DNA of 64,000 nt from Lactiplantibacillus songbeiensis (GTDB taxonomy: Bacteria; Bacillota; Bacilli; Lactobacillales; Lactobacillaceae). Position numbers and translations under genes: made by a program. Of this stretch, positions 21,625 through 30,184 are shown piece after piece; the first letter of the stretch is position 1, and each line of letters begins with the position of its first letter. The stretch lies in the NCBI RefSeq assembly GCF_005405125.1, contig NZ_BJDL01000007.1, positions 89,345 to 153,344 of the forward strand, read 5' to 3'. The notes under the pieces were generated by a model. It ran no database searches. It saw nothing but the letters and a program-made list of their open reading frames with translations, and was not told where the DNA came from.

Positions 21625-23070
21625 TTAGAAGTTTTCTTTAATTAAGCTAGTCAAAATTCGGATGCCTTGTTCAAAGCGTTCAGTAGATTCATACGAGAAA
21701 CTCAAGCGAATATATTGGTTCGGTTGAAAGTCATAGATGCTGCCAGGATTAAAGAGGACGTTTTGCGCCGTTGCTAAGTCAAATAACTTTTGAATATTGA
21801 TCCGATCAGCCAATCGCACCCATAAGTAGAAGCCACCTTGAGGCGCGTCCCAAGTGGCAAAATCATCCCAATAACGATGCAGAATGACTTGTGCTGCTTC
21901 GGCCTTGTGGGACAAGACTTCACGGAAATGGGCTTGATAAGTATCGTATTCCGGGTCAGCTAAAATTTTGGCGAGGACGAGTTGCGAGAGCGAACTGGCG
22001 CCGTAATCGGTCTGCATCCGTACATCCGTCAAGCGGTCAATAACTGGCTTCGTTGCGACTGTCCAGCCGATTCGTAGACCAGGGGCGAGGGACTTCGAGA
22101 TACTGCCAAAGTAGATGACGTTACCAGTCTCATCAAGGGCTTTTAACGGCTGGGGTGGTTGCTGGTCGAACCAAACATCTTGATAGGCCGCATCTTCTAG
22201 AATTGGAATTCGATGATCTTGCGCATAGGCCAAGACTTGTTGGCGGCGTTCCGCACTCATCACGATGCCGGTGGGATTATTGAAGGTCGGAATCGTATAC
22301 ATAATGGCATGACTATCTTTGGCTGGCGGTGTTAATTGCCAATAAGCCATCCCTTGATTATCCATCGGGACGCCTGCGAGATGGGTGTGTGCCGACTGAA
22401 AGACATGTAAGGATTTAACGTAGGTCGGGGCCTCAGTGTAGATCGTCGCGTCTTTCGGGAATAATGACATTGAAACCAGTTGTAAAGCCTGTAGCGAGCC
22501 AGACGTAATTAAAATATTATCGGCACTCGTGTGAATCCCGACCTTGGCTAAATGACGGGCAATCTGTTGCCGTAACGCTAAGATACCCGCGGGTTCCGTG
22601 TAGTTTAAGCTGGTCAGATTCTGGCCTAAATGGTCAAAGGCTTTTTGAAAGAGTGCCCGTGGAAACTGATCCGGCGCTGGTTCACCAGTGCTCAAGCGAA
22701 TGACATCGTCAGTTTCAAATTGATTGATCTTTTGAATGGCGTGACTGTTGGGTTTGAATTGCCCCGCTTGAACATACTGCGCCCAGTTAACGTGTTCAGC
22801 TAGTAAGCTTGACCAATGGTTCCCGGAAACGGTCATGCCGGAACCAGGTGTACTCGTAATGAGACCGACCGCCACCAATTCGTCTAAGGCAGTGATGAGG
22901 GTACTACGATTAACGCCAAATTGAGCAGCGAGTTTGCGTTGCGAGGGAATCTTAGCGCCCATTGGCCAGTCGCCACTGGCAATAGCTCGTTGGAAATAAT
23001 CGGTAATTTGTTGGTAGACTGGTAGCGCCAGCGTTTTATCTGGTTGCCAGTCGATATGTAATGCGTTCAT
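21625..23070 (-). CDS. MocR-type regulator (GntR HTH fused to aminotransferase domain)
   Basis: 481 residues. The N-terminal ~75 form a GntR winged helix (IPSQRKLAAQFGVNRSTLI). After a linker comes a fold-type I aminotransferase domain with NPTG, DAAYQD and the PLP lysine in GSISKSLAPGLRIGW. MocR proteins bind PLP and an amine ligand and regulate transcription. It is divergent from a LysE-family exporter, which suggests it controls export or use of an amino acid. AAGGAGA precedes the ATG. Confidence 0.9.
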   Translation of the reverse strand: MNALHIDWQPDKTLALPVYQQITDYFQRAIASGDWPMGAKIPSQRKLAAQFGVNRSTLITALDELVAVGLITSTPGSGMTVSGNHWSSLLAEHVNWAQYVQAGQFKPNSHAIQKINQFETDDVIRLSTGEPAPDQFPRALFQKAFDHLGQNLTSLNYTEPAGILALRQQIARHLAKVGIHTSADNILITSGSLQALQLVSMSLFPKDATIYTEAPTYVKSLHVFQSAHTHLAGVPMDNQGMAYWQLTPPAKDSHAIMYTIPTFNNPTGIVMSAERRQQVLAYAQDHRIPILEDAAYQDVWFDQQPPQPLKALDETGNVIYFGSISKSLAPGLRIGWTVATKPVIDRLTDVRMQTDYGASSLSQLVLAKILADPEYDTYQAHFREVLSHKAEAAQVILHRYWDDFATWDAPQGGFYLWVRLADRINIQKLFDLATAQNVLFNPGSIYDFQPNQYIRLSFSYESTERFEQGIRILTSLIKENF

Positions 23071-23116
23071 TGAAAAGTCTCCTTAGTGGTTGGGTATAAA
23101 GCTAACGATTGGTTGG

Positions 23117-23144
23117 TTACAAGCCTAACCCTTTTTATTATAAT
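23117..23144 (+). promoter_or_regulatory. Promoter of the LysE-family exporter
   Basis: TTACAA and consensus TATAAT are spaced by 16 bases in the divergent gap. GGTT and AACC flank the spacer start as a short inverted repeat and could be part of a MocR operator; that is inference. Confidence 0.55.
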
Positions 23145-23222
23145 CAGTTCATGAATTAAAGCCAGCTAAGCTTACAACGGAATTTACAGTAGCTAACTGG
23201 TTGGATAGGAGTCGTGAAATTG

Positions 23223-23831
23223 ATGCAAGTCTTTTTACAAGGATTATTATTTGGTTTTGCCTACATCGCACCGATTGGCATGCAGAATTTGTTCGTCGTA
23301 TCAACCGCCATTGAGCAACCAATCAAACGGGCCTTTCAAGTCGCCCTAATCGTGATTTTCTTTGATACATCGCTATCATTAGCTTGTTTTTATGGGGTTG
23401 GCAAGCTTTTACAGAGCACCCCGTGGTTAGAATTGGCCGTGTTGCTTGTTGGCAGTTTACTCGTCTTTTATATCGGTTGGGGATTAGTGAAACAAAAATC
23501 CGCCGAGATGGGGACGATGGCTACTAGTTTTTCGTATAAGGCAGCGATTGTGACGGCCTTTTCGGTGGCATGGTTGAACCCGCAAGCGATTATTGATGGG
23601 TCCGTGTTGTTAGCGGCCTTTCGCGTGTCGATTCCAGATGAACTCGCGCATTTCTTCATGATTGGCGTCATCTTGTCGTCGATCGTCTGGTTCTTCGGCT
23701 TGACCGGTTTAATTAGTAAATTCAAACATTTAATGCAGCCACGCGTGTTACTTTGGATTAATCGGGTTTGTGGCGTGGTGATTATCTTGTACGGCGTCAA
23801 ACTTTTGGCGACGTTTATCACGAAGATTTAG
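23223..23831 (+). CDS. LysE-family amino acid exporter
   Basis: About 202 residues and six membrane segments. It has the N-terminal family motif FGFAYIAPIGMQN and the AWLNPQAIIDG motif typical of the LysE/ArgO group, which exports basic amino acids. ATG 23223 was chosen over GTG 23214 because AGGAG at 23207-23211 is too close to the GTG. The divergent MocR gene is its likely regulator. A terminator follows. Confidence 0.87.
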   Translation: MQVFLQGLLFGFAYIAPIGMQNLFVVSTAIEQPIKRAFQVALIVIFFDTSLSLACFYGVGKLLQSTPWLELAVLLVGSLLVFYIGWGLVKQKSAEMGTMATSFSYKAAIVTAFSVAWLNPQAIIDGSVLLAAFRVSIPDELAHFFMIGVILSSIVWFFGLTGLISKFKHLMQPRVLLWINRVCGVVIILYGVKLLATFITKI

Positions 23832-23835
23832 TACT

Positions 23836-23864
23836 GAGCTCACTGATAACGGTGGGCTTTTTTA
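23836..23864 (+). terminator. Terminator after the LysE-family gene
   Basis: GAGCTCAC pairs with GGTGGGCT (with G-T pairs) and is followed by six T. Confidence 0.7.
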
Positions 23865-23982
23865 CTGTCATTAGAACAGTAATTTTAGAATAACGTCATT
23901 TTTATGATAAATCAATTAAAAATTTAATTTTAATCCCATTTATTAAAGAAAGAAAAATCAGAGTCATGGTGTGACAATAAGC

Positions 23983-23998
23983 TTGCGGAAGCCCGCAA
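23983..23998 (+). promoter_or_regulatory. Hairpin in the aminotransferase leader
   Basis: TTGCGG and CCGCAA form a six-base-pair stem about 55 bases before the aminotransferase start. A weaker G-T-rich stem and a T6 run follow at about 24002-24031. A leader regulator is possible, but I could not match it to a known riboswitch. Confidence 0.3.
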
Positions 23999-24052
23999 TC
24001 ATCGGTATGCTAAACGTATTGGACTTTTTTAGAGAGAGGAACGATTTGCATT

Positions 24053-25174
24053 ATGAAAATTGCCGGTTTTGGGGTGGAAGCATGGTTGAATCAGTACGAG
24101 ACTATTGCAACGACCGATATTAGCCAGAGCTCGATTGCCGCTTTGACGATTGGCGATGTTGCGGCTTTAGATGGTCATGACGGCCAACAATTCTATCAAC
24201 AATTAAGCGCATCGCGATTGAATTATGGTTGGATTGAAGGGTCACCGGAATTTAAACGGTTAGTCAGTGGGTTGTATACGCAAGTCCCCGCTGAAAATGT
24301 GCTGCAAACAAATGGGGCGACTGGTGCGAATCAGTTGGCGATTTATAGCTTAATTGAGCCCAATGACCATGTGATTGCATTATATCCCAGTTATCAGCAA
24401 CTTTACGATATTCCCAAGTCGTTAGGTGCGACTGTCGATTACTGGCATATCAAGGAAGATCAAGGTTGGTTACCTACGATTGAAGAATTGAAAACCTTGA
24501 TTCGACCAGAGACTAAAATGATTCTATTGAATAATGCGGTCAATCCGACTGGTAGTTTGTTAGATGAAACGATGTTACGTGAAGTCGTGGCTTTAGCCCG
24601 GTCCGTGGGTGCTTATGTATTAGCGGATGAAGTTTATGAACCATTGGATGGGACACCATTCACGTCAATTGCCGATCTATATGAATTAGGGATTGCCGTG
24701 AATAGTTTGTCGAAAACTTACTCGGTACCAGGGGCTCGGATTGGCTGGACAGCGACGCAATCAAGTGAGTTGGCGGATATTTTTCGGAAGTATCGCGATT
24801 ACACGATGATTTGTGGTGGGGTCTTTAACGACCAGTTAGCGGTACAAATCTTGCAGCATCGTGACAAAGTCTTAGCTCGTAATCGAGCATTGGTCGACCG
24901 TAATCTGGCTATCTATACGGCGTGGGTCGCCCAAGAACCACGGGCTAGTCTGATTACGCCGCATGGAATTTCTGTATCGTGTTTGAAATTAGACTTACCG
25001 GTTGATGACGAGACTTTCTGTAAAGCCTTGCTTGATGAGACTGGTGTGTTGCTAGTTCCTGGGTCGCGGTTTGATATTCCGGGTCACGTCCGCTTAGGTT
25101 ATTGTACCGATACGGAAACGTTAAAACGGGGCTTGAAACTATTGGGACAATTTTTACGCCGTTACGATGATTAA
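24053..25174 (+). CDS. PLP-dependent aminotransferase, class I/II
   Basis: 373-residue fold-type I aminotransferase with NNAVNPTGSLLD, the DEVYEPL motif and the PLP lysine in NSLSKTYSVPGARIGW. The start is the ATG at 24053, with AGAGAGGAACG about ten bases before it. Homologues occur widely in lactobacilli; the amino donor and acceptor cannot be assigned. It is monocistronic, ending 13 bases before a repeat element. Confidence 0.82.
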   Translation: MKIAGFGVEAWLNQYETIATTDISQSSIAALTIGDVAALDGHDGQQFYQQLSASRLNYGWIEGSPEFKRLVSGLYTQVPAENVLQTNGATGANQLAIYSLIEPNDHVIALYPSYQQLYDIPKSLGATVDYWHIKEDQGWLPTIEELKTLIRPETKMILLNNAVNPTGSLLDETMLREVVALARSVGAYVLADEVYEPLDGTPFTSIADLYELGIAVNSLSKTYSVPGARIGWTATQSSELADIFRKYRDYTMICGGVFNDQLAVQILQHRDKVLARNRALVDRNLAIYTAWVAQEPRASLITPHGISVSCLKLDLPVDDETFCKALLDETGVLLVPGSRFDIPGHVRLGYCTDTETLKRGLKLLGQFLRRYDD

Positions 25175-25187
25175 TCATTAACTGAAC

Positions 25188-25583
25188 ACACTTGGTGCTA
25201 GTTGAAATTGCCGCCTGCCGGTTGGTTCCTAAAACGCTGGAACGCCATGGGCCATTTTGAAGCCAAAGCCCGGTCTTCAAAACTGACCTTGGCCTAAGTC
25301 CGAGCAGACCACTCGCACTAAGGCCAACGACACGGCTGAGCATTTTAGGAACCAACCTCTCGGCTAAATTCGTGGTCGAGAATAAATAATAATGAATTCA
25401 CGTTAATTAATGGCGGGCGGGCCAGAATTGGCTCAGTGGTGTCGTTTATCTTGGTCGGTGATTTGCCGACTTAGATAAAGCCCGGCTTGGAAGACCGCAC
25501 TTTGGCTTCCAAACGCGGCCACCACGTTCCAGCCGATTCTGGACCAACCAGAGTGACAATTTAAACCAACTAGCACCAAGCGT
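25188..25583 (-). repeat. Structured repeat element 2 (full, with inverted ends and target duplication)
   Basis: 396 bp. Ends are ACACTTGGTGCTAGTTG and CAACTAGCACCAAGCGT, inverted repeats differing at one base. It is flanked on both sides by ACTGAAC (25181-25187 and 25584-25590), as expected of a target duplication. The B module lies at about 25200-25373 and the A module at about 25413-25560, so relative to copy 5 the element is reversed. It holds no transposase gene. With its flanks it fills the 550-base gap before argR. Confidence 0.85.
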
Positions 25584-25674
25584 ACTGAACGGATAGTTAT
25601 GCATTTGTTAGCTTGTTTTCCGGACTTAAAACCGCGAAAACAGGCTTTTTTTGTTGGTAAAGTAGTTTGCAAGG

Positions 25675-25698
25675 TGAATATTTGCTATAATGTATTCA
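25675..25698 (+). promoter_or_regulatory. Promoter and ARG-box-like operator of argR
   Basis: TGAATA and TATTCA form an inverted repeat around an extended -10 (TGCTATAAT, 25684-25691). This resembles the ARG box, so the regulator may control itself. Confidence 0.5.
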
Positions 25699-25724
25699 TA
25701 ATTTATCAGGGGAGGTCCCGCAGA

Positions 25725-26192
25725 ATGAAGAAGACTGATCGGCAAGCTGCCATTGAACAGTTGATTACTGAATACCCGATTGCCACCCAAGAAGATTTGA
25801 TGGCCCGTTTAAAGGCGGAAGGGATTGCCGCAACGCAAGCCACCATTTCGCGGGATATCCGAGAGATGCAAATTGTGAAGTCGCCCGATGACAGTGGGCG
25901 CGCGCGTTATACGATTTTTAAAGAGAGCAGTAAGAATGAAACTGATCGCTTATTTGATAGTTTACACGAAGTCGTGACGGGGATTGACCGTGTGGAATTC
26001 ATGAACATCATTCATACCTTGCCAAGTAATGGGAATTTATTGGCGGCGATTATTGATGATCTGAATCTCCCAGAAGTTAGTGGGACTTTGGCTGGCCATG
26101 ATACGATCTTTATTATTAGTCCCAGCACCAAGGTGGCGACTGAGCTGCATGATTTATTTGTCAGTCACATTCGTGATGATGATGAGCTTTAG
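25725..26192 (+). CDS. argR: Arginine repressor ArgR/AhrC family
   Basis: 155 residues. The N-terminal winged helix (TQEDLMARLKAEGIAATQATISRDIREM) contains the SRDI signature helix, and the C-terminal oligomerisation/arginine-binding domain has GNLLAAIIDD and SGTLAGHDTIFI. It binds arginine and controls arginine genes. ATG 25725 follows GGGGAGGT. No arginine genes lie beside it. L. plantarum carries two ArgR paralogues; which one this is cannot be told here. Confidence 0.9.
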   Translation: MKKTDRQAAIEQLITEYPIATQEDLMARLKAEGIAATQATISRDIREMQIVKSPDDSGRARYTIFKESSKNETDRLFDSLHEVVTGIDRVEFMNIIHTLPSNGNLLAAIIDDLNLPEVSGTLAGHDTIFIISPSTKVATELHDLFVSHIRDDDEL

Positions 26193-26200
26193 TAATTATG

Positions 26201-26229
26201 AAAGTCCTGGCACTTTGGGGGACTTTTTT
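26201..26229 (+). terminator. Terminator after argR
   Basis: AAAGTCC and GGACTTT pair around a 12-base loop, followed by T residues. Confidence 0.75.
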
Positions 26230-26295
26230 GCATTCTGCGGTTATTCACGGTATAGTTGAGCTATCTAATTAAGGCTAACAAAGGCGGTGAATCAA

Positions 26296-26418
26296 TTGAA
26301 ATATACTAAAAAACGTAGTCCGCGCAAGAATCAAGATAAGCGCGATGCGACTTTCGAAAAGTTCCGCAAGCAACAAAATGAATTAAATGCTAACCGCCGC
26401 GGTGTGCGTCGGAAATAA
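26296..26418 (+). CDS. Small basic protein of unknown function
   Basis: 40 residues, beginning MKYTKKRSPRKNQDKRD and ending NRRGVRRK. About a third of the residues are Lys or Arg and there are no hydrophobic segments, so nucleic-acid or ribosome binding is conceivable. The TTG start at 26296 has AAGGCGG eight bases in front; an in-frame GTG at 26287 overlaps that site. A strong terminator follows at once, which supports a real gene. Family not recognised. Confidence 0.55.
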   Translation: MKYTKKRSPRKNQDKRDATFEKFRKQQNELNANRRGVRRK

Positions 26419-26452
26419 AAGCTTGGGACAAACAAGGTCTCAAGCCTTTTTT
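26418..26452 (+). terminator. Terminator after the small basic protein gene
   Basis: AAGCTTGGGAC and GTCTCAAGCC form a long stem with one mismatch, followed by six T. Confidence 0.8.
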
Positions 26453-26469
26453 GTTCTATATAACTTTCA

Positions 26470-26875
26470 AGGATAAGTCCAGTCTGGATGAAACTTGCCA
26501 CTCTGGTTGGTCCAGAATCGGCTGGAACGTGGTGGCCGCGTTTTTGAGCCATAGGTCGGTCTCAAAAGCCGGGCTTTATCTAAGTCGGAAAATCACCGAC
26601 TAAGATAAACGACACCACTGAGCCAATTCTGGCCCGCCCGCCGTTAACTATTGGGAATAAAAAATTATTGATTGATTATTTTCAGTCCGGTCACTTAGCA
26701 GAGAGGTTGGTTCCTAAAACGCTCAGCCGTGTCGTTGGCCTTAGTGCGAGTGGTCTGCTCGGACTTAGGCCAAGGCCAGTTTTGAAGACCGTACTTTTGG
26801 CTTCAAAATGGCCCATGGCGTTCCAGCGTTTTAGAAACCAACCGGCAGGCAGCAAATTTAACTAGCACCAAGCAT
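26470..26875 (+). repeat. Structured repeat element 3 (full, decayed left end)
   Basis: A module at about 26494-26643, central AT-rich spacer, then the inverted B module at about 26703-26855 and a right end ACTAGCACCAAGCAT. The left end is degenerate (AGTCCAGTCTGGAT). Hairpin 1 stem in A is TTTTGAG/CTCAAAA and hairpin 2 is CTAAGTCGG/CCGACTAAG. No target duplication seen. The rest of the 733-base gap to the PBP gene holds that gene's promoter. Confidence 0.8.
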
Positions 26876-27048
26876 GATGGTGTGATTAAAATAACTGAAT
26901 TCAATAGTTAAAGCGTAAATTTATAAGTAGTGGATTAATTAATGTCGAGTGGTCAGAGTGACAATTATTATCCAGTTAGTTCACAAAGAATTAAGTTTTT
27001 GAAGATTTGGTCAAGCTTTGCCCCCGATGCCAAGGAAAATCGGATTTA

Positions 27049-27057
27049 TGATACAAT
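27049..27057 (+). promoter_or_regulatory. Extended -10 promoter of the PBP gene
   Basis: TGATACAAT is an extended -10 without a good -35. A leader hairpin (TTAGTTG with CAACTAA, about 27096-27118) lies between it and the start codon. Confidence 0.45.
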
Positions 27058-27151
27058 TATCGGAGTTTAAAAAAGTATCGAGTGCCGTTAGTTAGTTGGA
27101 ACGGCGGGTTTCAACTAATGATTTAATGGCCTTTTGAACAAGGGGAAGATT

Positions 27152-29284
27152 ATGCAAAATAATGGTTTTTGGTCCACCATCAAAGATGGATTACGGGTCA
27201 TAGGCCACTGGTTAAAACCATACTGGCAACGTTTCTGGGCAATCGTCGGCTACCAATGGCACCGACGGCAATTGACCCGTTGGCTGATTGTCTTGATTTT
27301 AACGATGATTTTAGTGGTCAGCACTTATTTAACTTTTGAAGCCAAAACGGCGAAGATCGGTAATTTACAAGCGGAGTTAGAGAAGACGACCGTTATTTAT
27401 GATGCCAGCAAGCAAAAAGCGGGTTCGCTCTATTCCCAAAAGGGGACTTATGTCCATTTGGATAAGATTTCGTTGAATCTGCAAAATGCCGTTATTTCGA
27501 CTGAAGATCGAAACTTTTACAAGGAACATGGGTTTTCAGTGAAAGGGATCGGCCGAGCTTTTATGTTGCTAGTCGCGAATAAATTGCTTGGACGTAATTA
27601 CATCAGTGGTGGTGGGAGTACGTTGACGCAACAGTTGGTCAAAAATGCCTACTTAACACAACAACAGACCTTTTCACGGAAGCTTCGCGAAATCTTCTTA
27701 TCGATTGAAACGGAAAATGTTTATTCGAAGCACCAGATTTTAGCCATGTATCTGAATAATGCCTACTTTGGCCATGGGGTTTGGGGTGCCGAGGATGCCG
27801 CTGAAAAGTATTTTGGCGTCCATGCTTCCGAACTCAGCGTGGATCAAGCGGCTGTCTTGGCCGGAATGTTAAGTTCACCGAGTGGCTATAATCCGATTGA
27901 TCATCCAAGTGCGGCTAAAAAACGCCGTAATGTCGTTTTAAATAATATGGTTAATAATGATAAGTTAACTAAAAATCAGTATACGTTCTATTCACAGAAG
28001 ACGATTACGCTGAATGATAACTATCATTATTATAGTGGCTATAAATATCCTTATTATTTTGATGCGGTGGTTGATGAAGCGATTAATAAGTATGGCTTAA
28101 GCGAATCCGATATTATGAATCGCGGTTATAAGATTTATACGTCCTTGAATCAAAAGGATCAAAGCTCGATGCAGACATCCTTTAAGAATAGTACCTTATT
28201 CCCAGAAAATGCGGCGGATGGGACGAAGGTTCAAGGGGCGTCGATTGCGGTTGATCCGTCCACTGGAGGCGTGATGGCCGTGGTTGGTGGTCGTGGTAAA
28301 CACGTCTTTCGGGGCTTTAATCGGGCGACTCAGATTAAACGCCAACCAGGGTCGACGATTAAGCCGTTAGCGGTTTACACGCCCGCACTTGAAAATGGCT
28401 ATACGTATGATTCTGATCTTTCTAATAAGAAGCAAACGTTTGGTGCCAATAAATACGCACCGAAAAACTATGATAATGTTTATGCCAAATCGGTGCCAAT
28501 GTATGAAGCTTTAGCTCAAAGTATTAATATTCCGGCCGTTTGGTTATTGAATAAAGTCGGCGTCAATAAAGGCTATGCGTCAGTTAAGAAATTTGGCTTA
28601 CCAGTCACCAAAGACGATGATAACCTAGCGTTGGCCTTAGGTGGCTTAACGACCGGGGTCTCGCCGCAACAGATGGCCAGTGCCTATACGGCGTTTGCCA
28701 ATAACGGGAATAAGACCACCGCGCACTATATCACGAAGATTGTTGATGCGAGTGGCAAGACTATTGTTGATAATACAGCAACTAAGAGCAAAAAGCTGAT
28801 GTCGGCCAGTGTCGCTAAAGAGATGACCAGTATGATGCTGGGCGTCTACAATAGTGGGACAGGGGCCGCTGCGAAGCCTTATGGGTATTCAATCGCTGGG
28901 AAAACTGGGAGTACACAAGCTGATTACAAGACTGGTTCTGGAACGAAAGATCAGTGGATGATTGGGTATACGCCAGATGTTGTGGTAACGACTTGGATTG
29001 GCTTTGATTCAACGAATAGTACCCATTATTTGAAGAGTTTATCTGAAAACCAATTATCAGCATTGTATAAGAACGAGATGGAAAATATCTTGCCAAATAC
29101 GAAACAAACTAGCTTTGGGACCAAAGATGCGGCCACGTTGGCTAATCAGAGTTCGACGGATAATTCGGCCAGTGGTAGCTCGGTTTGGGACGATGTTCAA
29201 AAGGGTGCTAACAAGGTTGGCAAGACCGTTTCTGATACGGCTAAGAACTGGTTCTCGTCGGCAAAAAAATTAATTGGGAACTAG
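27152..29284 (+). CDS. Bifunctional class A penicillin-binding protein (PBP1A/2A type)
   Basis: 710-residue cell-wall synthase. A membrane anchor near residues 47-67 is followed by a GT51 glycosyltransferase domain (STEDRNFYKEHGFSVKG, GGGSTLTQQLVKN) and a transpeptidase domain with the active-site PGSTIKP, the SIN motif in QSINIP and the KTGST box. The C-terminus is a Ser/Asn/Lys-rich tail. It polymerises and cross-links peptidoglycan outside the membrane. ATG 27152 has AAGGGGAAG in front; the TTG at 27134 does not. Confidence 0.9.
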   Translation: MQNNGFWSTIKDGLRVIGHWLKPYWQRFWAIVGYQWHRRQLTRWLIVLILTMILVVSTYLTFEAKTAKIGNLQAELEKTTVIYDASKQKAGSLYSQKGTYVHLDKISLNLQNAVISTEDRNFYKEHGFSVKGIGRAFMLLVANKLLGRNYISGGGSTLTQQLVKNAYLTQQQTFSRKLREIFLSIETENVYSKHQILAMYLNNAYFGHGVWGAEDAAEKYFGVHASELSVDQAAVLAGMLSSPSGYNPIDHPSAAKKRRNVVLNNMVNNDKLTKNQYTFYSQKTITLNDNYHYYSGYKYPYYFDAVVDEAINKYGLSESDIMNRGYKIYTSLNQKDQSSMQTSFKNSTLFPENAADGTKVQGASIAVDPSTGGVMAVVGGRGKHVFRGFNRATQIKRQPGSTIKPLAVYTPALENGYTYDSDLSNKKQTFGANKYAPKNYDNVYAKSVPMYEALAQSINIPAVWLLNKVGVNKGYASVKKFGLPVTKDDDNLALALGGLTTGVSPQQMASAYTAFANNGNKTTAHYITKIVDASGKTIVDNTATKSKKLMSASVAKEMTSMMLGVYNSGTGAAAKPYGYSIAGKTGSTQADYKTGSGTKDQWMIGYTPDVVVTTWIGFDSTNSTHYLKSLSENQLSALYKNEMENILPNTKQTSFGTKDAATLANQSSTDNSASGSSVWDDVQKGANKVGKTVSDTAKNWFSSAKKLIGN

Positions 29285-29357
29285 TGGTAACAGCTATTCA
29301 AGCCCTTTCAAAAATGATAAACTATATTTGACACATATTTTGAGGAGGAACGCGACG

Positions 29358-29702
29358 ATGGCTGTAAACATTTACGATACTGCAAACCAATTAGAACAAG
29401 AATTACGCGGCACTAAGGAATTTAAAGAATTGCAAGCTGCTTATCAAGCAATGCATGCGAATGAGAGTGCTTTTAGCTTATTCAAAGACTTCCAAGAAAT
29501 TCAAATGCAATTGTCACAAAAGCAAATGAATGGCGAAGAATTAGGCGACGATGAAGTTCAAAAAGCCCATGAATTAGCTGATAAAGTTGGCAATGTCGAT
29601 GAAATTAAAGCCTTAATGACCAAGGAACGTGGCTTGAACCAATTAATGAATGATTTAAACCAAATCATCACTAAACCCGTTCAAGAATTATACCAAGACT
29701 AA
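29358..29702 (+). CDS. YlbF/YmcA-family protein, YheA-like
   Basis: 114-residue all-helical protein (DTANQLEQELRGTKEF ... LFKDFQEIQMQLSQKQ) of the YlbF/YheA family (UPF0342). YlbF and YmcA of Bacillus influence RNase Y, but the role of YheA itself is unknown. GAGGAGGAA precedes the ATG. Bacillus also keeps yheA close to the yhaO-yhaN-yhaM region. Its own terminator follows. Confidence 0.85.
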   Translation: MAVNIYDTANQLEQELRGTKEFKELQAAYQAMHANESAFSLFKDFQEIQMQLSQKQMNGEELGDDEVQKAHELADKVGNVDEIKALMTKERGLNQLMNDLNQIITKPVQELYQD

Positions 29703-29718
29703 AGTTTAAGGTAACTAA

Positions 29719-29757
29719 GAGGCAATGACGATACTTTTCGTGATTGCCTCTTTTTTT
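29719..29757 (+). terminator. Terminator after the YheA-like gene
   Basis: GAGGCAAT and ATTGCCTC pair and are followed by seven T. Confidence 0.85.
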
Positions 29758-29804
29758 GAGAGCAAGTAGGTAGGCGATACCCGTCTCCGGTGGCCGATGA
29801 TTCC

Positions 29805-29944
29805 GGTGGCTGTGGGGACCGGTCTCAGCCTGAGGTGCGGTCTGAGACCTCGACTTGCCCCTTTGCCCAAAACGCAAATGGGCAAGATCGTCCGTGGTGT
29901 AAGAACGGAAAAATCACCGTTTCAACGCCACTTTCACAGCCATC
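29805..29944 (+). repeat. C-type structured module, copy 1
   Basis: The outer stem is GGTGGCTGTG with CACAGCCATC. Inside are hairpin 1 (GGTCTCAG/CTGAGACC, loop CCTGAGGTGCGGT), a second hairpin (CTTGCCC/GGGCAAG) and a third with loop GGAAAAATCACC. The two loop motifs match those of A modules. It lies in the 482-base gap between the YheA-like gene and yhaO. Confidence 0.65.
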
Positions 29945-30036
29945 TCCATCACCAGCAACCTGCGACTGGTTAACGGGTTAATAGCAGTTATCAACGAAAT
30001 ATTAATAAAATAAGTTTCAAGAATGAGCTTTACTAG

Positions 30037-30141
30037 CGCAGGGCGGACTGCGCTCAGTGGTGTCGTTTGACTTAGCCGAGTGATTTTGCTCGGGTTAGTC
30101 AAAGCCCGGCTTACGAGCCAATCCAGGCCAACCGGAGCAAT
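30037..30141 (-). repeat. Partial A module, solo
   Basis: On the minus strand it keeps AAGCCGGGCTTTGAC, hairpin 2 with a changed but still paired stem (TTTGACTAA/TTAGTCAAA plus CGAG/CTCG; loop GCAAAATCA) and AACGACACCACTGAGC. Hairpin 1 and the GTGGTGGCC arm are missing. Confidence 0.65.
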
Positions 30142-30184
30142 AAGTACAACTAATTAAATTTCAAGACAAGGAGTGACAACCAGC

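Noticed and set aside
24002..24031. Riboswitch before the aminotransferase
   Set aside because: Only weak G-T-rich pairing and a T6 run are seen, and no known aptamer motif could be matched; only the small hairpin is listed.
25433..25672. ORFs inside the repeat elements (also 26331-26552, 26668-26865, 35188-35469, 37657-37866, 55337-55525), some sharing peptide sequence such as LSRVVGLSA
   Set aside because: The shared peptides come from translating the repeated structured DNA. They have no ribosome sites, differ in frame and length between copies, and changes follow stem pairing rather than codons.
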